Positions 7,792-17,026 of a stretch of 52,867 nt of DNA are shown one piece after another. The first letter of the stretch is position 1. Each line of letters starts with the position of its first letter. Under the pieces are notes generated by a model, which worked only from the letters and a program-made list of their open reading frames with translations, was not told the DNA's origin and did no database searches. The DNA comes from Roseburia sp. AM59-24XD. Its GTDB lineage: Bacteria > Bacillota > Clostridia > Lachnospirales > Lachnospiraceae. The stretch lies in assembly GCF_003478445.1 (NCBI RefSeq), contig NZ_QUET01000026.1, forward strand, positions 1-52,867. The letters are read 5' to 3'. The translations under genes were made by a program, and so were the position numbers.

Positions 7792-9851
7792 TTCGCCGTC
7801 TTCTGGAAGTCCACGGTATAGGTACCGATCGTCTGTCCGTCTTTTGTTACAGTAATCGTTCCGCTGTTCTCACTCCAGCCCTTAACAGGAAACTCCTTCG
7901 GGAAATCGTCGTAGCTTAACGTTCCGCTCCATACCGGCTGTGACTTGCCATCCTGTGTCAGTACTATCTTGATCATCGCCGGATCATCGTCCGGACTACT
8001 GAACGGATTATCCGCTACGGTAACACTTCCCTCATAGCTGTAGGAGGTGCTGTCACTCTTCGGTGTCGAGGTCGGCTCAACCGCCTTCGTTCCAAGACTG
8101 ACGGAATATTCGACCACGCTGCCCTTCTCTACCTTCGAACCCGACTTCTGTGTCTGACTGATTACGGTTCCTTTTGTTTTATCGGAATAAATATAAGTTA
8201 CTTTTGACTTTAAGCCGGCGGAAGTCAGACGCTCCTGCGCTACAGACTCCTTCTTGCCGACCAGGTTTGGTACAACTGCCTGATTGCCCTCTGCCCCCAT
8301 ACTGAGTACGAGATTGACACTGGTTCCCTCATCTACACTGGAGCCGATTACCGGATCCGTGCTGATCACGTTGCCCTTTGCAACGGTGTTGTTATATTCC
8401 TCGGAAACAGATCCTACCTTGAGCTTTGCATTCTCGATCATAGTACGGGCATCTGCCTCTGTCTTATTGGATACATCCGGAATCGTCACACCGGAATCAC
8501 CCTGACTGTAGTAAATAGTCACACGGGCACCCTCGTCTACTATCTCCCCCTCAGCAGGCTCCTGATCCGTAACGATGTTCGGATCTTCATCTGCCTCGAT
8601 CGGCTTAAGCTGCCAGTGAAGATTCTTGTCGGTGAGCATCTGCTCCGCATCCTCCAGGCTCTTACCAATGATGCCCGGCACAACAACCTGACCATCCTCC
8701 GCAACAACTGCCGTTGCTGTCGGTGTCGCTGTCGCACTTGCCACATCCTTATCCTTGCCGGAATGTCCCCACCAACCTGCGAACTTGCCGATGATCAGAA
8801 CAACACCGATAATGATGATCACTGCCACTACGGCACTGCAGATTTTTAAGATCTTCTCCAACTTCGGATCGATCGCATCATCCTCATAATACGGTTCTTC
8901 CTCAAAATTATCATCTGTAACCGGATCCACTGCCCGGGATGCTTCCTTGATCGCATTTAACTCGATATCAGAAATCTTCTTGGTCGGAGAAGGATCTACA
9001 ACCATAGATTCCAGCTTGACATATTCTCCATCCGGCTCGCTGACCGCACGCTTCAGATCAGCGATCAGGGCTGCTGCATTCAGATAACGCAGCTCCGGCT
9101 TCTTCTGCATACACTTGCGAACAATCTTGGATAAGCTCATCGGGATCTCCGGATCCAGTTCATGAAGAGGCGCTGCCTCCTCCTGAATGTGTGACAATGC
9201 CACTGCTACCGTGCTGTCCCCCTCGAAAGGAACATTGCCGGAGAGCATCTCATACATTGTAACGCCCAATGAATAGATATCGCTCTTCTCGTCACTGTAG
9301 CCGCCTCTTGCCTGCTCCGGGCTGATATAATGCACAGATCCCATTGCATTTGAGGTGATCGTATTGGAGGTGGCTGCCTTGGCGATTCCAAAGTCTGTCA
9401 CCTTCACCTTGCCTTCCTTGGAGATAATGATATTCTGCGGTTTGATATCACGGTGGATAATATGATTGTCATGTGCAGCCTCCATCCCCTGTGCGATCTG
9501 CACAGCGATACCGACAGCTTCGTTGACCTCCAGCTTGCCCTTTTTCTCGATGAACTTCTTGAGCGTGATTCCCTCAACTAACTCCATCACGATATAATTG
9601 TAATTCTCATCCTCGTCAACATCATATACATTCACAATATTCGGATGAGATAATCCTGCTACCGACTGTGCTTCCGCACGGAACTTTGCCACAAATTTCG
9701 CATCACTGCTGTATTCCTGACGAAGTACCTTGATCGCAACAAAACGGTTGAGACGATGATCCTTCGCCTTATACACATCTGCCATTCCGCCGGATCCTAC
9801 TTTATCTATAATCTCATAACGATCACTTATCATCATACCTGGACCTATCAT
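7788..9851 (-). CDS. prkC: Stk1/PknB-type Ser/Thr kinase with three PASTA domains
   Basis: A membrane receptor kinase that senses peptidoglycan fragments or lipid II and phosphorylates cytoplasmic proteins. The kinase domain (residues ~10-270) has GSGGMADVY, HRDIKPQN and VTDFGIAKA. An acidic juxtamembrane region leads to one transmembrane helix near residue 340. Outside are a Thr/Ala-rich linker, three PASTA domains (starting around VPGIIGKSLEDAEQML, IPDVSNKTEADARTMI and VPNLVGKKESVAQERL), and an extra C-terminal module of ~85 residues after a Ser/Pro linker. The start follows TTGGAGGAAAAGC. It lies 14 bases after its partner phosphatase prpC and overlaps rsgA. The C-terminal module is not a fourth PASTA by eye. 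Confidence 0.95.
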   Translation of the reverse strand: MIGPGMMISDRYEIIDKVGSGGMADVYKAKDHRLNRFVAIKVLRQEYSSDAKFVAKFRAEAQSVAGLSHPNIVNVYDVDEDENYNYIVMELVEGITLKKFIEKKGKLEVNEAVGIAVQIAQGMEAAHDNHIIHRDIKPQNIIISKEGKVKVTDFGIAKAATSNTITSNAMGSVHYISPEQARGGYSDEKSDIYSLGVTMYEMLSGNVPFEGDSTVAVALSHIQEEAAPLHELDPEIPMSLSKIVRKCMQKKPELRYLNAAALIADLKRAVSEPDGEYVKLESMVVDPSPTKKISDIELNAIKEASRAVDPVTDDNFEEEPYYEDDAIDPKLEKILKICSAVVAVIIIIGVVLIIGKFAGWWGHSGKDKDVASATATPTATAVVAEDGQVVVPGIIGKSLEDAEQMLTDKNLHWQLKPIEADEDPNIVTDQEPAEGEIVDEGARVTIYYSQGDSGVTIPDVSNKTEADARTMIENAKLKVGSVSEEYNNTVAKGNVISTDPVIGSSVDEGTSVNLVLSMGAEGNQAVVPNLVGKKESVAQERLTSAGLKSKVTYIYSDKTKGTVISQTQKSGSKVEKGSVVEYSVSLGTKAVEPTSTPKSDSTSYSYEGSVTVADNPFSSPDDDPAMIKIVLTQDGKSQPVWSGTLSYDDFPKEFPVKGWSENSGTITVTKDGQTIGTYTVDFQKTAK

Positions 9852-9865
9852 GCTTTTCCTCCAAT

Positions 9866-10585
9866 CTATACCTGAACGAGTACGGCTGTAATGTTATCGC
9901 TGCCGCCGTTATAATTTGCCTGATCAATCAGCCGATCTCCTGCTTCCTCCAGAGATCCTGCATGATGGATGATATATTCAATCTCCTCATCCTCCACCAT
10001 ATTTGTCAATCCGTCGCTGCAAAGAAGGATCACATCTCCCTCTCTGACCTGAAGCTCAAAATAGTCTGCCTGCACCATCTCATCAATACCGAGTGCCCGC
10101 GTGATAATGTTCTTCTGCGGATGGACTCTCGCCTCGCTCTCGGTGATATTTCCTATCTTGACCATCTCCTCCACCAGAGAATGATCCGTGGTAATCTGCT
10201 GCAATTCATCTCTCAATAAATATAAACGGGAATCGCCAATGTTGGCAACATAAAGAGTATCCTCCTGTAATGTACATGCCACCATCGTGGTTCCCATGCC
10301 TTCAAATTCAATATCTTCCTTCGCCGACTCATAAACAGCGCGGTTAGCATATGTGATTGCCTCCTCAAAGATTGTAACCGGCGTCTTGCTGGCGCTTTCT
10401 CGAACCTGTGCTACCATATTCTCAATACATAATCTCGATGCACGGTCGCCTGCCTTGTGACCACCCATTCCATCGGCAACGATAAACAGATTCCGGAAAC
10501 TACCCACTGGGCTGTCACTGCAAAACAAGCTATCCTGATTCATGGTCCGCTTAATGCCGACATCCGTTTTTGAATATGACTTCAT
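9866..10585 (-). CDS. prpC: PP2C-family Ser/Thr phosphatase (Stp1/PrpC)
   Basis: Reverses PrkC phosphorylation. The 239-residue protein carries the metal-ligand motifs MNQDS near the N-terminus, VADGMGGHKAGD, ANIGDSRLYL, LLCSDGLTNM and SDNITAV, so it should be an active Mn-dependent phosphatase. A strong Shine-Dalgarno (GGAGGGGAAA) precedes the ATG. It immediately precedes prkC, the standard kinase-phosphatase pair. Upstream is a 154-base gap with a possible promoter and hairpin, so the pair may have its own transcript besides read-through from rlmN. Confidence 0.95.
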   Translation of the reverse strand: MKSYSKTDVGIKRTMNQDSLFCSDSPVGSFRNLFIVADGMGGHKAGDRASRLCIENMVAQVRESASKTPVTIFEEAITYANRAVYESAKEDIEFEGMGTTMVACTLQEDTLYVANIGDSRLYLLRDELQQITTDHSLVEEMVKIGNITESEARVHPQKNIITRALGIDEMVQADYFELQVREGDVILLCSDGLTNMVEDEEIEYIIHHAGSLEEAGDRLIDQANYNGGSDNITAVLVQV

Positions 10586-10624
10586 GTAGTTTCCCCTCCT
10601 TTGTCTTTATTTGGTAACTGACTG

Positions 10625-10647
10625 CAGACGGTTCATAAGGCCGTCTG
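10625..10647 (-). other. Hairpin in prpC leader
   Basis: CAGACGG (10625-10631) and CCGTCTG (10641-10647) form a 7-bp stem with a 9-base loop between rlmN and prpC. There is no T-run after it on the minus strand, so it is a weak terminator at best; it may be an RNA processing or stability element. Confidence 0.35.
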
Positions 10648-10687
10648 ATTGTTTTCATTCGTATTTAATCATTAATATACATATTAC

Positions 10688-10716
10688 ATTTTACTATAGT
10701 GTCCCCAAAAAGGCAA
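10688..10716 (-). promoter_or_regulatory. Possible prpC-prkC promoter
   Basis: On the minus strand: TTGCCT (10711-10716), a 17-base spacer, TAAAAT (10688-10693), about 100 bases before the prpC start in the only sizeable gap of the cluster. Confidence 0.4.
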
Positions 10717-10739
10717 GTAAAATCAGGGAAGCAGCAATA

Positions 10740-11768
10740 TCAGCGATTTTTATTGCGCAATTGTCCACATGCTGCGTCAATATCGCTTCCCATTTCTCTC
10801 CGGATCGTCACATTAATATGGTGGCACTCAAGCACACTCTGAAACTGACGGATATTCTCAGGAACCGAGCGGTGTCCCATCCTTCCCTCCACTGCATTCA
10901 GAGGGATCAGATTGACATGACACAGCATACCGCGCAGCCTTGCGGCAAGCTCCAGTGCATTCTCTCTGCTGTCATTGGTTCCCTGTACCATTGTGTACTC
11001 AAATGTGATACGTCTGCCCGTCTCCTCAATGTACTTACGACACGCATCCATGATCTCGTTCATCGAGAAACGGTTTGCTACCGGCATCATTTCCCGGCGG
11101 ATCTCATCGTTCGGTGCATGAAGCGAGATTGCCAGTGTGATCGTCAGCTCCTCCCTCATCAGATCATAGATCTTCGGCACAAGACCACACGTAGAGAGCG
11201 TAATGTTACGCTGACTGATATGAAGTCCGTTTTCATCGGACAGCATCCGGATAAAACGGATCACGTTCTCATAATTGTCAAGCGGCTCTCCAATTCCCAT
11301 GATGATCACATTGGAGACTCGCTCTCCGATATGACGTTCAATCTCGTAGATCTGATCTAAGATCTCCGAGGTTGCCAGACTTCTTGTCAGTCCTCCCACG
11401 GTGGAGGCACAGAAACGGCAGCCCATCCGGCAGCCAACCTGCGAGGACACGCAGACACTGTTGCCGTGATGATATTTCATCAGCACCGTCTCCACCATAT
11501 TGCCATCGGAAAGCTCCATTAAAAACTTGCGGGTACCGTCCTTTTTCGAGATCTGCTCTCGCCGGATCTGCACGCCGCCAAGACTGCATTTTTCCTTTAA
11601 CCGGTCTCTGAAAGCCTTTGAGAGATTGGTCATCTCATCAAAATCTGTCACCAGTTTCTGGTGCATCCAGGAATAAAGCTGTTTTGCACGAAACTTCTTT
11701 TCGCCCATGGCTTCGATGAAGCTCTGCAGCTCCTTCATATCCATGCTTTTAATATCAATCCGCTCCAT
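10740..11768 (-). CDS. rlmN: Dual-specificity 23S rRNA/tRNA adenine C2 methyltransferase
   Basis: A radical SAM enzyme that methylates C2 of A2503 in 23S rRNA and A37 of some tRNAs. The cluster-binding motif CRMGCRFCAS (C-x3-C-x2-C) is intact, with GGEP-like MGIGEPLDNY and the ISLHAPND segment. The C-terminal Cys needed for the methyl-Cys cycle is present in AACGQLRN. The ATG at 11768 overlaps the rsmB stop as TGATG, and an AAAGGAG lies upstream, so the pair is translationally coupled. A GTG one codon earlier (11771) is the alternative start. Length is 342 residues, as usual. Confidence 0.95.
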   Translation of the reverse strand: MERIDIKSMDMKELQSFIEAMGEKKFRAKQLYSWMHQKLVTDFDEMTNLSKAFRDRLKEKCSLGGVQIRREQISKKDGTRKFLMELSDGNMVETVLMKYHHGNSVCVSSQVGCRMGCRFCASTVGGLTRSLATSEILDQIYEIERHIGERVSNVIIMGIGEPLDNYENVIRFIRMLSDENGLHISQRNITLSTCGLVPKIYDLMREELTITLAISLHAPNDEIRREMMPVANRFSMNEIMDACRKYIEETGRRITFEYTMVQGTNDSRENALELAARLRGMLCHVNLIPLNAVEGRMGHRSVPENIRQFQSVLECHHINVTIRREMGSDIDAACGQLRNKNR

Positions 11769-13195
11769 CACGCCTGCTCCTTTCTCCGAAATGCCGCCAG
11801 AAAGAATCCGTCTCCACCGGCAAGATCCGGCAAAACCTGCAGATATCCTTTCTCAGCACATTCCCCTAATACGCTCTCCGGCAAAAGTGTTTTCAGCATC
11901 ACCGGCTCTAACGGCAGCTTTTCTGCGATCCATGCCGCCTGCTCCTCATTCTCTTCCGGAGCGATCGTACAGGTGCTGTATAAAAGCGTTCCGCCCGGCT
12001 TTAAATAACGGTATACATTCTTCAGTATCTTGCGTTGCTGCACAGCCAATGCCCGGATATCCTCCGGCTTTGTCTTATATTTGATATCTGCCTTGTGTCC
12101 GATCACACCAAGACCGGAGCATGGCAGATCCGCCACGACCACATCAGCGGTCTCTTCCCATTCCGGGATAAATTCCATCGCGTCATGCTTTTTGAGCTTC
12201 ACATTATGAAAACCTGTCCGGATCAGATTCTGACGGATCAGTGTAACCTTTTCCTTGGTGAGATCGCACGCACGGATCAGTCCTTCCCCATGCATCTTGT
12301 CGGCAATGTGGATTGATTTTCCACCCGGTGCGGCACAGACGTCGATCACAACGCTGTCTTCGTTTACCGGTGCTGCCTCTCCCACGATCAGCGAACTTTC
12401 ATCCTGCACCTGAACCCAGCCCTTCTCAAATGCCTCCAGTTCATTTAATCTGCCATAGTCACGGATACGCAGTGCATTCGGAAACAGTCTGCCCTCTTCT
12501 ACCGTAACGCCCTGTTTACGCAAAGAAGCTACGATATCCTCCTTAGACGCTCTGGACAGATTACATCGCAGACTGATGCCGCGTTCCTCATCCAGAAAGC
12601 TTCTTAATATCGCCTCTGTTTGCTGTGGACCGTACTGCTCCATAAAACGTGTCACGATCCATTCCGGCATGGAGTACCACACACTGAGATGACGCACAAG
12701 ATTCTCCTTTGCCTTCGGGTACGGTGTATCCTCATGAAAACGGACCACGTTGCGCAAAACACCATTGACAAAGCCCTTGAGCGGGATCAGATGATTCGTG
12801 CAGGCAAGCCTGACCGCTTCGTTACACGCTGCACTGTCCGGCACCTGATCCATATACATGATCTGATAGACCGCCAGACGCAGGATCTGCCGTACCATCG
12901 GCTTCTGCTTTGCCACCGGAAGTTTGGAGTAACGGTCGATTACATAATCGATCTCCACACAGCGCTCGATCGTTCCCTCGACAAGACGCATCAAAAACGC
13001 TCTGTCTCTCCGGTCAAGTCCCGTCTGTTGCTCCAATATGCGGTGCAGCACTTTATCACAGTATTCACCGTTATCCATTACTGCTGTCATCGCCTCCAGC
13101 GCAAGCTGTCTTACACTTCTTATCTGCCCGCTCCGGCTGCCCGCTCCGCCTGTCTTCTTTCCCGTGTACTGATTTTGTCTTCTCTCCTGTGGCAT
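11768..13195 (-). CDS. rsmB: 16S rRNA m5C967 methyltransferase
   Basis: Uses SAM to methylate C967 of 16S rRNA. An N-terminal NusB-like RNA-binding domain (about residues 35-165) is followed by a Rossmann methyltransferase domain with DVCAAPGGKS and the two Cys motifs DLPCSGLG and YSTCTIAPEENEE. The start at 13195 is preferred because GGAGG lies 11 bases before it; an in-frame ATG at 13213 lacks a visible ribosome site. The basic, Gly/Arg-rich first ~30 residues are probably disordered. It is separated from fmt by a hairpin. The zinc peptidase gene often found here in related bacteria is absent. Confidence 0.93.
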   Translation of the reverse strand: MPQERRQNQYTGKKTGGAGSRSGQIRSVRQLALEAMTAVMDNGEYCDKVLHRILEQQTGLDRRDRAFLMRLVEGTIERCVEIDYVIDRYSKLPVAKQKPMVRQILRLAVYQIMYMDQVPDSAACNEAVRLACTNHLIPLKGFVNGVLRNVVRFHEDTPYPKAKENLVRHLSVWYSMPEWIVTRFMEQYGPQQTEAILRSFLDEERGISLRCNLSRASKEDIVASLRKQGVTVEEGRLFPNALRIRDYGRLNELEAFEKGWVQVQDESSLIVGEAAPVNEDSVVIDVCAAPGGKSIHIADKMHGEGLIRACDLTKEKVTLIRQNLIRTGFHNVKLKKHDAMEFIPEWEETADVVVADLPCSGLGVIGHKADIKYKTKPEDIRALAVQQRKILKNVYRYLKPGGTLLYSTCTIAPEENEEQAAWIAEKLPLEPVMLKTLLPESVLGECAEKGYLQVLPDLAGGDGFFLAAFRRKEQA

Positions 13196-13260
13196 TCCGT
13201 CTGAATCCTCCATCTCTGTATTCGCATCTTTCCCGATGCCCTAACGATATACACAAACGA

Positions 13261-13283
13261 AAGAACCCTTAACGGGTTCTTTC
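13261..13283 (-). terminator. Hairpin between fmt and rsmB
   Basis: AAAGAACCC (13261-13269) and GGGTTCTTT (13275-13283) form a perfect 9-bp stem with a 5-base loop. On the minus strand it is followed by T-rich sequence, so it may terminate or attenuate transcription between fmt and rsmB. Confidence 0.6.
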
Positions 13284-13300
13284 ACAAATAAATCCTCTTA

Positions 13301-14236
13301 TCACGAAAGAATACTTTCCTCTGTCAGAGAATATCCCCGCAGAAACGCTTCTGTATCCATGCGTTTCTTACCCTCTAGCTGCAGAGAACGGATCACCAGA
13401 AGATCTCTTCCGGTCTGCACCGTAAAGTAATCCTTTCCAACCTCCACGATCTGCCCCGGCTTCGCTACCGGTGTCTGCTCCTGAGCCTTCACATCAGCAT
13501 CCCAGAGCTTAAGCATTTTGCCATCCAGATGCGTATATGCACTCGGCCACGGATTTAAACCACGGATCAGTCTTTCTATCACAATCGCATCCTTTGTAAA
13601 ATCAATCTCCCCCAGTGCTTTGGAAAGCATTTTGGCATAGGTATGTTTCTCATGCTCCTGCGGTACCGGAGATAAGGTTCCCTGCTCCGCCTGCTCTAAA
13701 GCCTGTAATAAAAGTGGTCCTCCAAGCCCGGAAAGCTTGTCAAACAGACTTCCTCCGGTCTCCTTCGGATCGAGCGTATACTTCTCCACCAGAAGAATAT
13801 CTCCGGTATCCAGTCCCTTATCCATCTGCATGATCGTCACGCCGCTTTCTTTGTCACCGTCGATCACGGACCACTGGATCGGTGCAGCACCGCGCAGCTT
13901 TGGCAGCAGTGATGCATGCACATTCATACAGCCGTATTTCGGAAGGTTTAATACGCTTTCCGGCAGAATCTGTCCAAACGCAACGACAACGATCACATCC
14001 GGTACAAGCTTCTCAAGCTCCGGCAAAAATGCCGGATCCTTTACCTTTTCCGGCTGCAGCACCGGCACATCTGCCTCCAGCGCCTTCTCCTTTACCGGGG
14101 ATGGCTGCAGCTTACCGCTTCGTCCTTTCGGACGATCCGGCTGCGTGACAACACCGACCACTTCGTGACGGCTTTCTAACAATGCCGCAAGTGTCGGTAC
14201 GGCAAAATCCGGAGTTCCCATAAATACTACTCTCAT
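13301..14236 (-). CDS. fmt: Methionyl-tRNA formyltransferase
   Basis: Formylates initiator Met-tRNA with 10-formyl-THF. The 311-residue protein begins with the transferase fold (MRVVFMGTPDFAVPTL), has the catalytic segment NVHASLLPKLRGAAPIQW with Asn and His, and the DTGDIL motif holding the catalytic Asp. The C-terminal OB-type tRNA-binding domain covers about residues 205-311. GAGAGGTGAC precedes the ATG. It lies 22 bases downstream of def, the usual functional pairing because deformylase removes what this enzyme adds. Confidence 0.96.
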   Translation of the reverse strand: MRVVFMGTPDFAVPTLAALLESRHEVVGVVTQPDRPKGRSGKLQPSPVKEKALEADVPVLQPEKVKDPAFLPELEKLVPDVIVVVAFGQILPESVLNLPKYGCMNVHASLLPKLRGAAPIQWSVIDGDKESGVTIMQMDKGLDTGDILLVEKYTLDPKETGGSLFDKLSGLGGPLLLQALEQAEQGTLSPVPQEHEKHTYAKMLSKALGEIDFTKDAIVIERLIRGLNPWPSAYTHLDGKMLKLWDADVKAQEQTPVAKPGQIVEVGKDYFTVQTGRDLLVIRSLQLEGKKRMDTEAFLRGYSLTEESILS

Positions 14237-14258
14237 ACTCTGTCACCTCTCCACAAGT

Positions 14259-14741
14259 CTATTCTTCTTCCAGATCAGAATTGTTCAAAAGCTCTCCCTC
14301 GACCAGAGAAACATAAAGCTCTCCCTCCAGATGAGCGATCTCATGCTGAAGTGCTCTCGCCAAAAGCTCCTCTCCCTCGACAATGATCTCTTCCATGTTC
14401 TCATTTAACGCCTTTACCTTGCAGTAATTGGCTCTTGTAACGATGCCCGTTTTACCCGGCACACTTAAGCATCCCTCGTAACCGGTCTGCTCACCGGACT
14501 TTTCGATGACCTCCGGATTGATCAGAATGATCGGCTGATCCCCCTCCGGTGACACATCGATCACAACGATCCGTTTCAAAACACCCACCTGCGGTGCCGC
14601 AAGACCAACGCCCTGCGCATCATACATAGTCTCTAACATATCCTCGATCAGTGTCTGTATTCTCGGGGTCATTTTCTTAACTTCCCTTGATTTCTGATAT
14701 AATAATTCATCTCCAATGGTTCGTATTGTACGAATTGCCAT
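14259..14741 (-). CDS. def: Peptide deformylase
   Basis: Removes the formyl group from nascent proteins; an Fe2+/Zn2+ hydrolase. All three motifs are visible: [18 protein letters not shown] (metal Cys) and QHEIAHLEG (HExxH). The last motif has Ala where Asp is common (HEIAH rather than HEIDH); catalytic Glu and both His are kept. The start at 14741 is chosen because an AGGCAGG ribosome site precedes it and homology begins there ([15 protein letters not shown]); the 18-residue upstream extension has no family similarity. The 160-residue protein lies between priA and fmt. Confidence 0.94.
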   Translation of the reverse strand: MAIRTIRTIGDELLYQKSREVKKMTPRIQTLIEDMLETMYDAQGVGLAAPQVGVLKRIVVIDVSPEGDQPIILINPEVIEKSGEQTGYEGCLSVPGKTGIVTRANYCKVKALNENMEEIIVEGEELLARALQHEIAHLEGELYVSLVEGELLNNSDLEEE

Positions 14742-14778
14742 AGTGTTACCTGCCTTTCTCCGGGAAATGCTCCCTGAC

Positions 14779-17012
14779 TTAAAGATTAAAATCAAACTGC
14801 AGTCTGCAGTCCCTGTATGTTTCCTGTGCCTTCATATATTGTTCCAGTCCATTCTTGATCTGACGCAGAATACGGTAATCTGCGCATTTAGCATAGATCA
14901 CATACCGGTATACGTCCTTCGCTTTGGACAAGGATGCCGGTGCCGGTCCCAGTATGACTACCTGCTCATACCGTCTCATCTGCTCTGCCAGCCTGTCCGC
15001 AAGCTCCTGCGCATGTCCACGCTGTTCGGAAAGCACCAATACCCCTAGTATATTAGAAACCGGCGGATAATGCAAGATTTGTCTCTGGATCAGTTCCTGC
15101 TCGTAAAATCCGAGGTAATCCTGCTTCGCAGCCGAAACAATGCTGTAATGCTCCGGCTGATATGTCTGAAGCACGACATCTCCCGGCTTCTCACCGCGCC
15201 CGGCTCTTCCTGCTGCCTGTGCAAGAAGCTGATATGTTCTCTCTGCTGCCCGGAAATCCCCCACATTCAGGGAAAGATCCGCCGCAAGGATCCCTACAAG
15301 CGTTACATTCGGAAAATCATGTCCCTTCACGATCATCTGTGTTCCGATCAGAATATCGGCACTTCCCGCAGCAAAATCCCGAAGGATTTTTTCATGCCCT
15401 TCCTTGCCGGTTGTTGTATCCGCATCCATCCGTAGCACACGCGCCTGTGGGAAACGTTCGCGGACAAGCTGCTCCACCTTCTGCGTGCCGATGCCAAAGG
15501 TTCCGATATACCTCGACCGGCATTTCGGACACAAAGCCGGCATCGTTGCCTGATAGCCGCAGTAATGACACACCAGATGCTCGAGTCTGCCATAATGCAT
15601 ATGTGCTGTCATCGACACGGAGCAGTGCGGGCATTTGATGACCTCACCACACTTCCGGCAGGCACGGAACCCGCATAGCCGCGCCGGTTTAAAAACAGGA
15701 TGATCTGTTCCTTTTTCGCAAGCCGGTCCTGCATAAGCTCCATCAGCTTTCCGCCAAAGATTGACCGGTTCTTCCGTTCCAGCTCCTCGCGAAGGTCCGT
15801 CACCCAGACCTTCGGAAGACTGGCTCCTCCCGCCCTTTTTGTCAGTGTAAATAACGTATAACGCCCCTTTTGTGCCCGATAGTAGGATTCCAGAGAAGGT
15901 GTGGCAGAGCCTAAGATCACACTCGCACCGACCATAGACGCCCTATGTACTGCCACCTCTCTGGCGTGGTATTTCGGCGGCATTTCACTCTGATAGCTTG
16001 TCTCATGCTCCTCATCTATCACGATCAGTCCCAGATGTTCAAACGGCGTAAACAGTGCCGAGCGTGGTCCGATCATAATATCAATCTCCCCCGCCTTGGC
16101 ACGTTCAAACTGATCAAACTTCTCTCCCTGGGAAAGTCTGGAGTGCATGACCGATACGCGCTCCCCAAACCTCCGGTAAAAACGGCTCACGGTCTGAAAC
16201 GTCAACGCGATCTCGGGGATCAGCACGATCACCTGCTTATGCTCTGCAATCACCTTCTCAATGATTCCCATATAGACTTCTGTTTTGCCGCTTCCTGTCA
16301 CACCATGGATCAGGTATGTTTTACGGATACCCTGCCGGTAATCCCCGGTCACGGTATCTACAATCCTTCGCTGCTGGTCATTTAACACCGGTTGTTGATC
16401 TCTTTCACCTGCCCGCATGACCGGATTGCGGTACTGCCTTTCCTCCGTCACGGACACGATTTCCTTTTCCTCAAGCCCGTGCAGAACTGCCATCGTTGTA
16501 CCAGCCTCCTGTTTCAGCCTTTCATAAGGAATTCCCTGCTCAAAATCCTCCTGATTAAGAAGTGCCTGCAGCACCCGGACTCTCGCCTGATTGTGCTTTT
16601 TTGCAAACTCCTGCATGGTCTGTTCCAGTTCACTGCGCGTCTGGCAGGGATATACGGTTTTGCTTACTTTCTTTTTGATCTCACGCCGCACCGGAAGCAC
16701 CGCTTTGATCGCATCGTTCATTGTGGAGCCGTAATTTTCTTTGATCCAATAAGCAAGGGAAAGCAGGTGTGATTCTGCAACCACTCCCTGCTTCACGATT
16801 TCCTTTATTGCTTTGGTTCTTTCCACGTCAAACTTTGCCTCACCGGACAGACCGATGATATAGCCCTTAAGCTCCCGGTTGCCGCTTCCAAAGGGGATGA
16901 TGACCATCGCACCGATCACGGCATCATCGATCATCTCCTCCGGCACAATATACTGAAACGGACGATCCAGGCTTTTGACCGATATATCCACTATCACGTC
17001 AGCAAAAATCAT
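14779..17012 (-). CDS. priA: Primosomal helicase PriA (frameshifted)
   Basis: A replication-restart 3'-to-5' helicase that recognises forks and D-loops. The N-terminal DNA-binding domain (about 1-100) is followed by a helicase core with Walker [16 protein letters not shown] box and [10 protein letters not shown]. Zinc-binding Cys pairs surround the break, including CHYCGYQ and CPKC. The frame breaks near 15668, after LNRRGYAG: the continuing frame reads [14 protein letters not shown] and then [13 protein letters not shown]. Restoring one T gives 744 residues, the normal length. Loss of this zinc domain would be severely harmful, so a sequencing error is likely. It follows murE by 14 bases and leads def-fmt. 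Confidence 0.92.
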
Positions 17013-17026
17013 AAATCTTCTTTCCC

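Noticed and set aside
10611..11360. A 249-codon plus-strand open frame opposite rlmN
   Set aside because: Antisense to the conserved radical SAM coding sequence; no start signal or recognisable domain.
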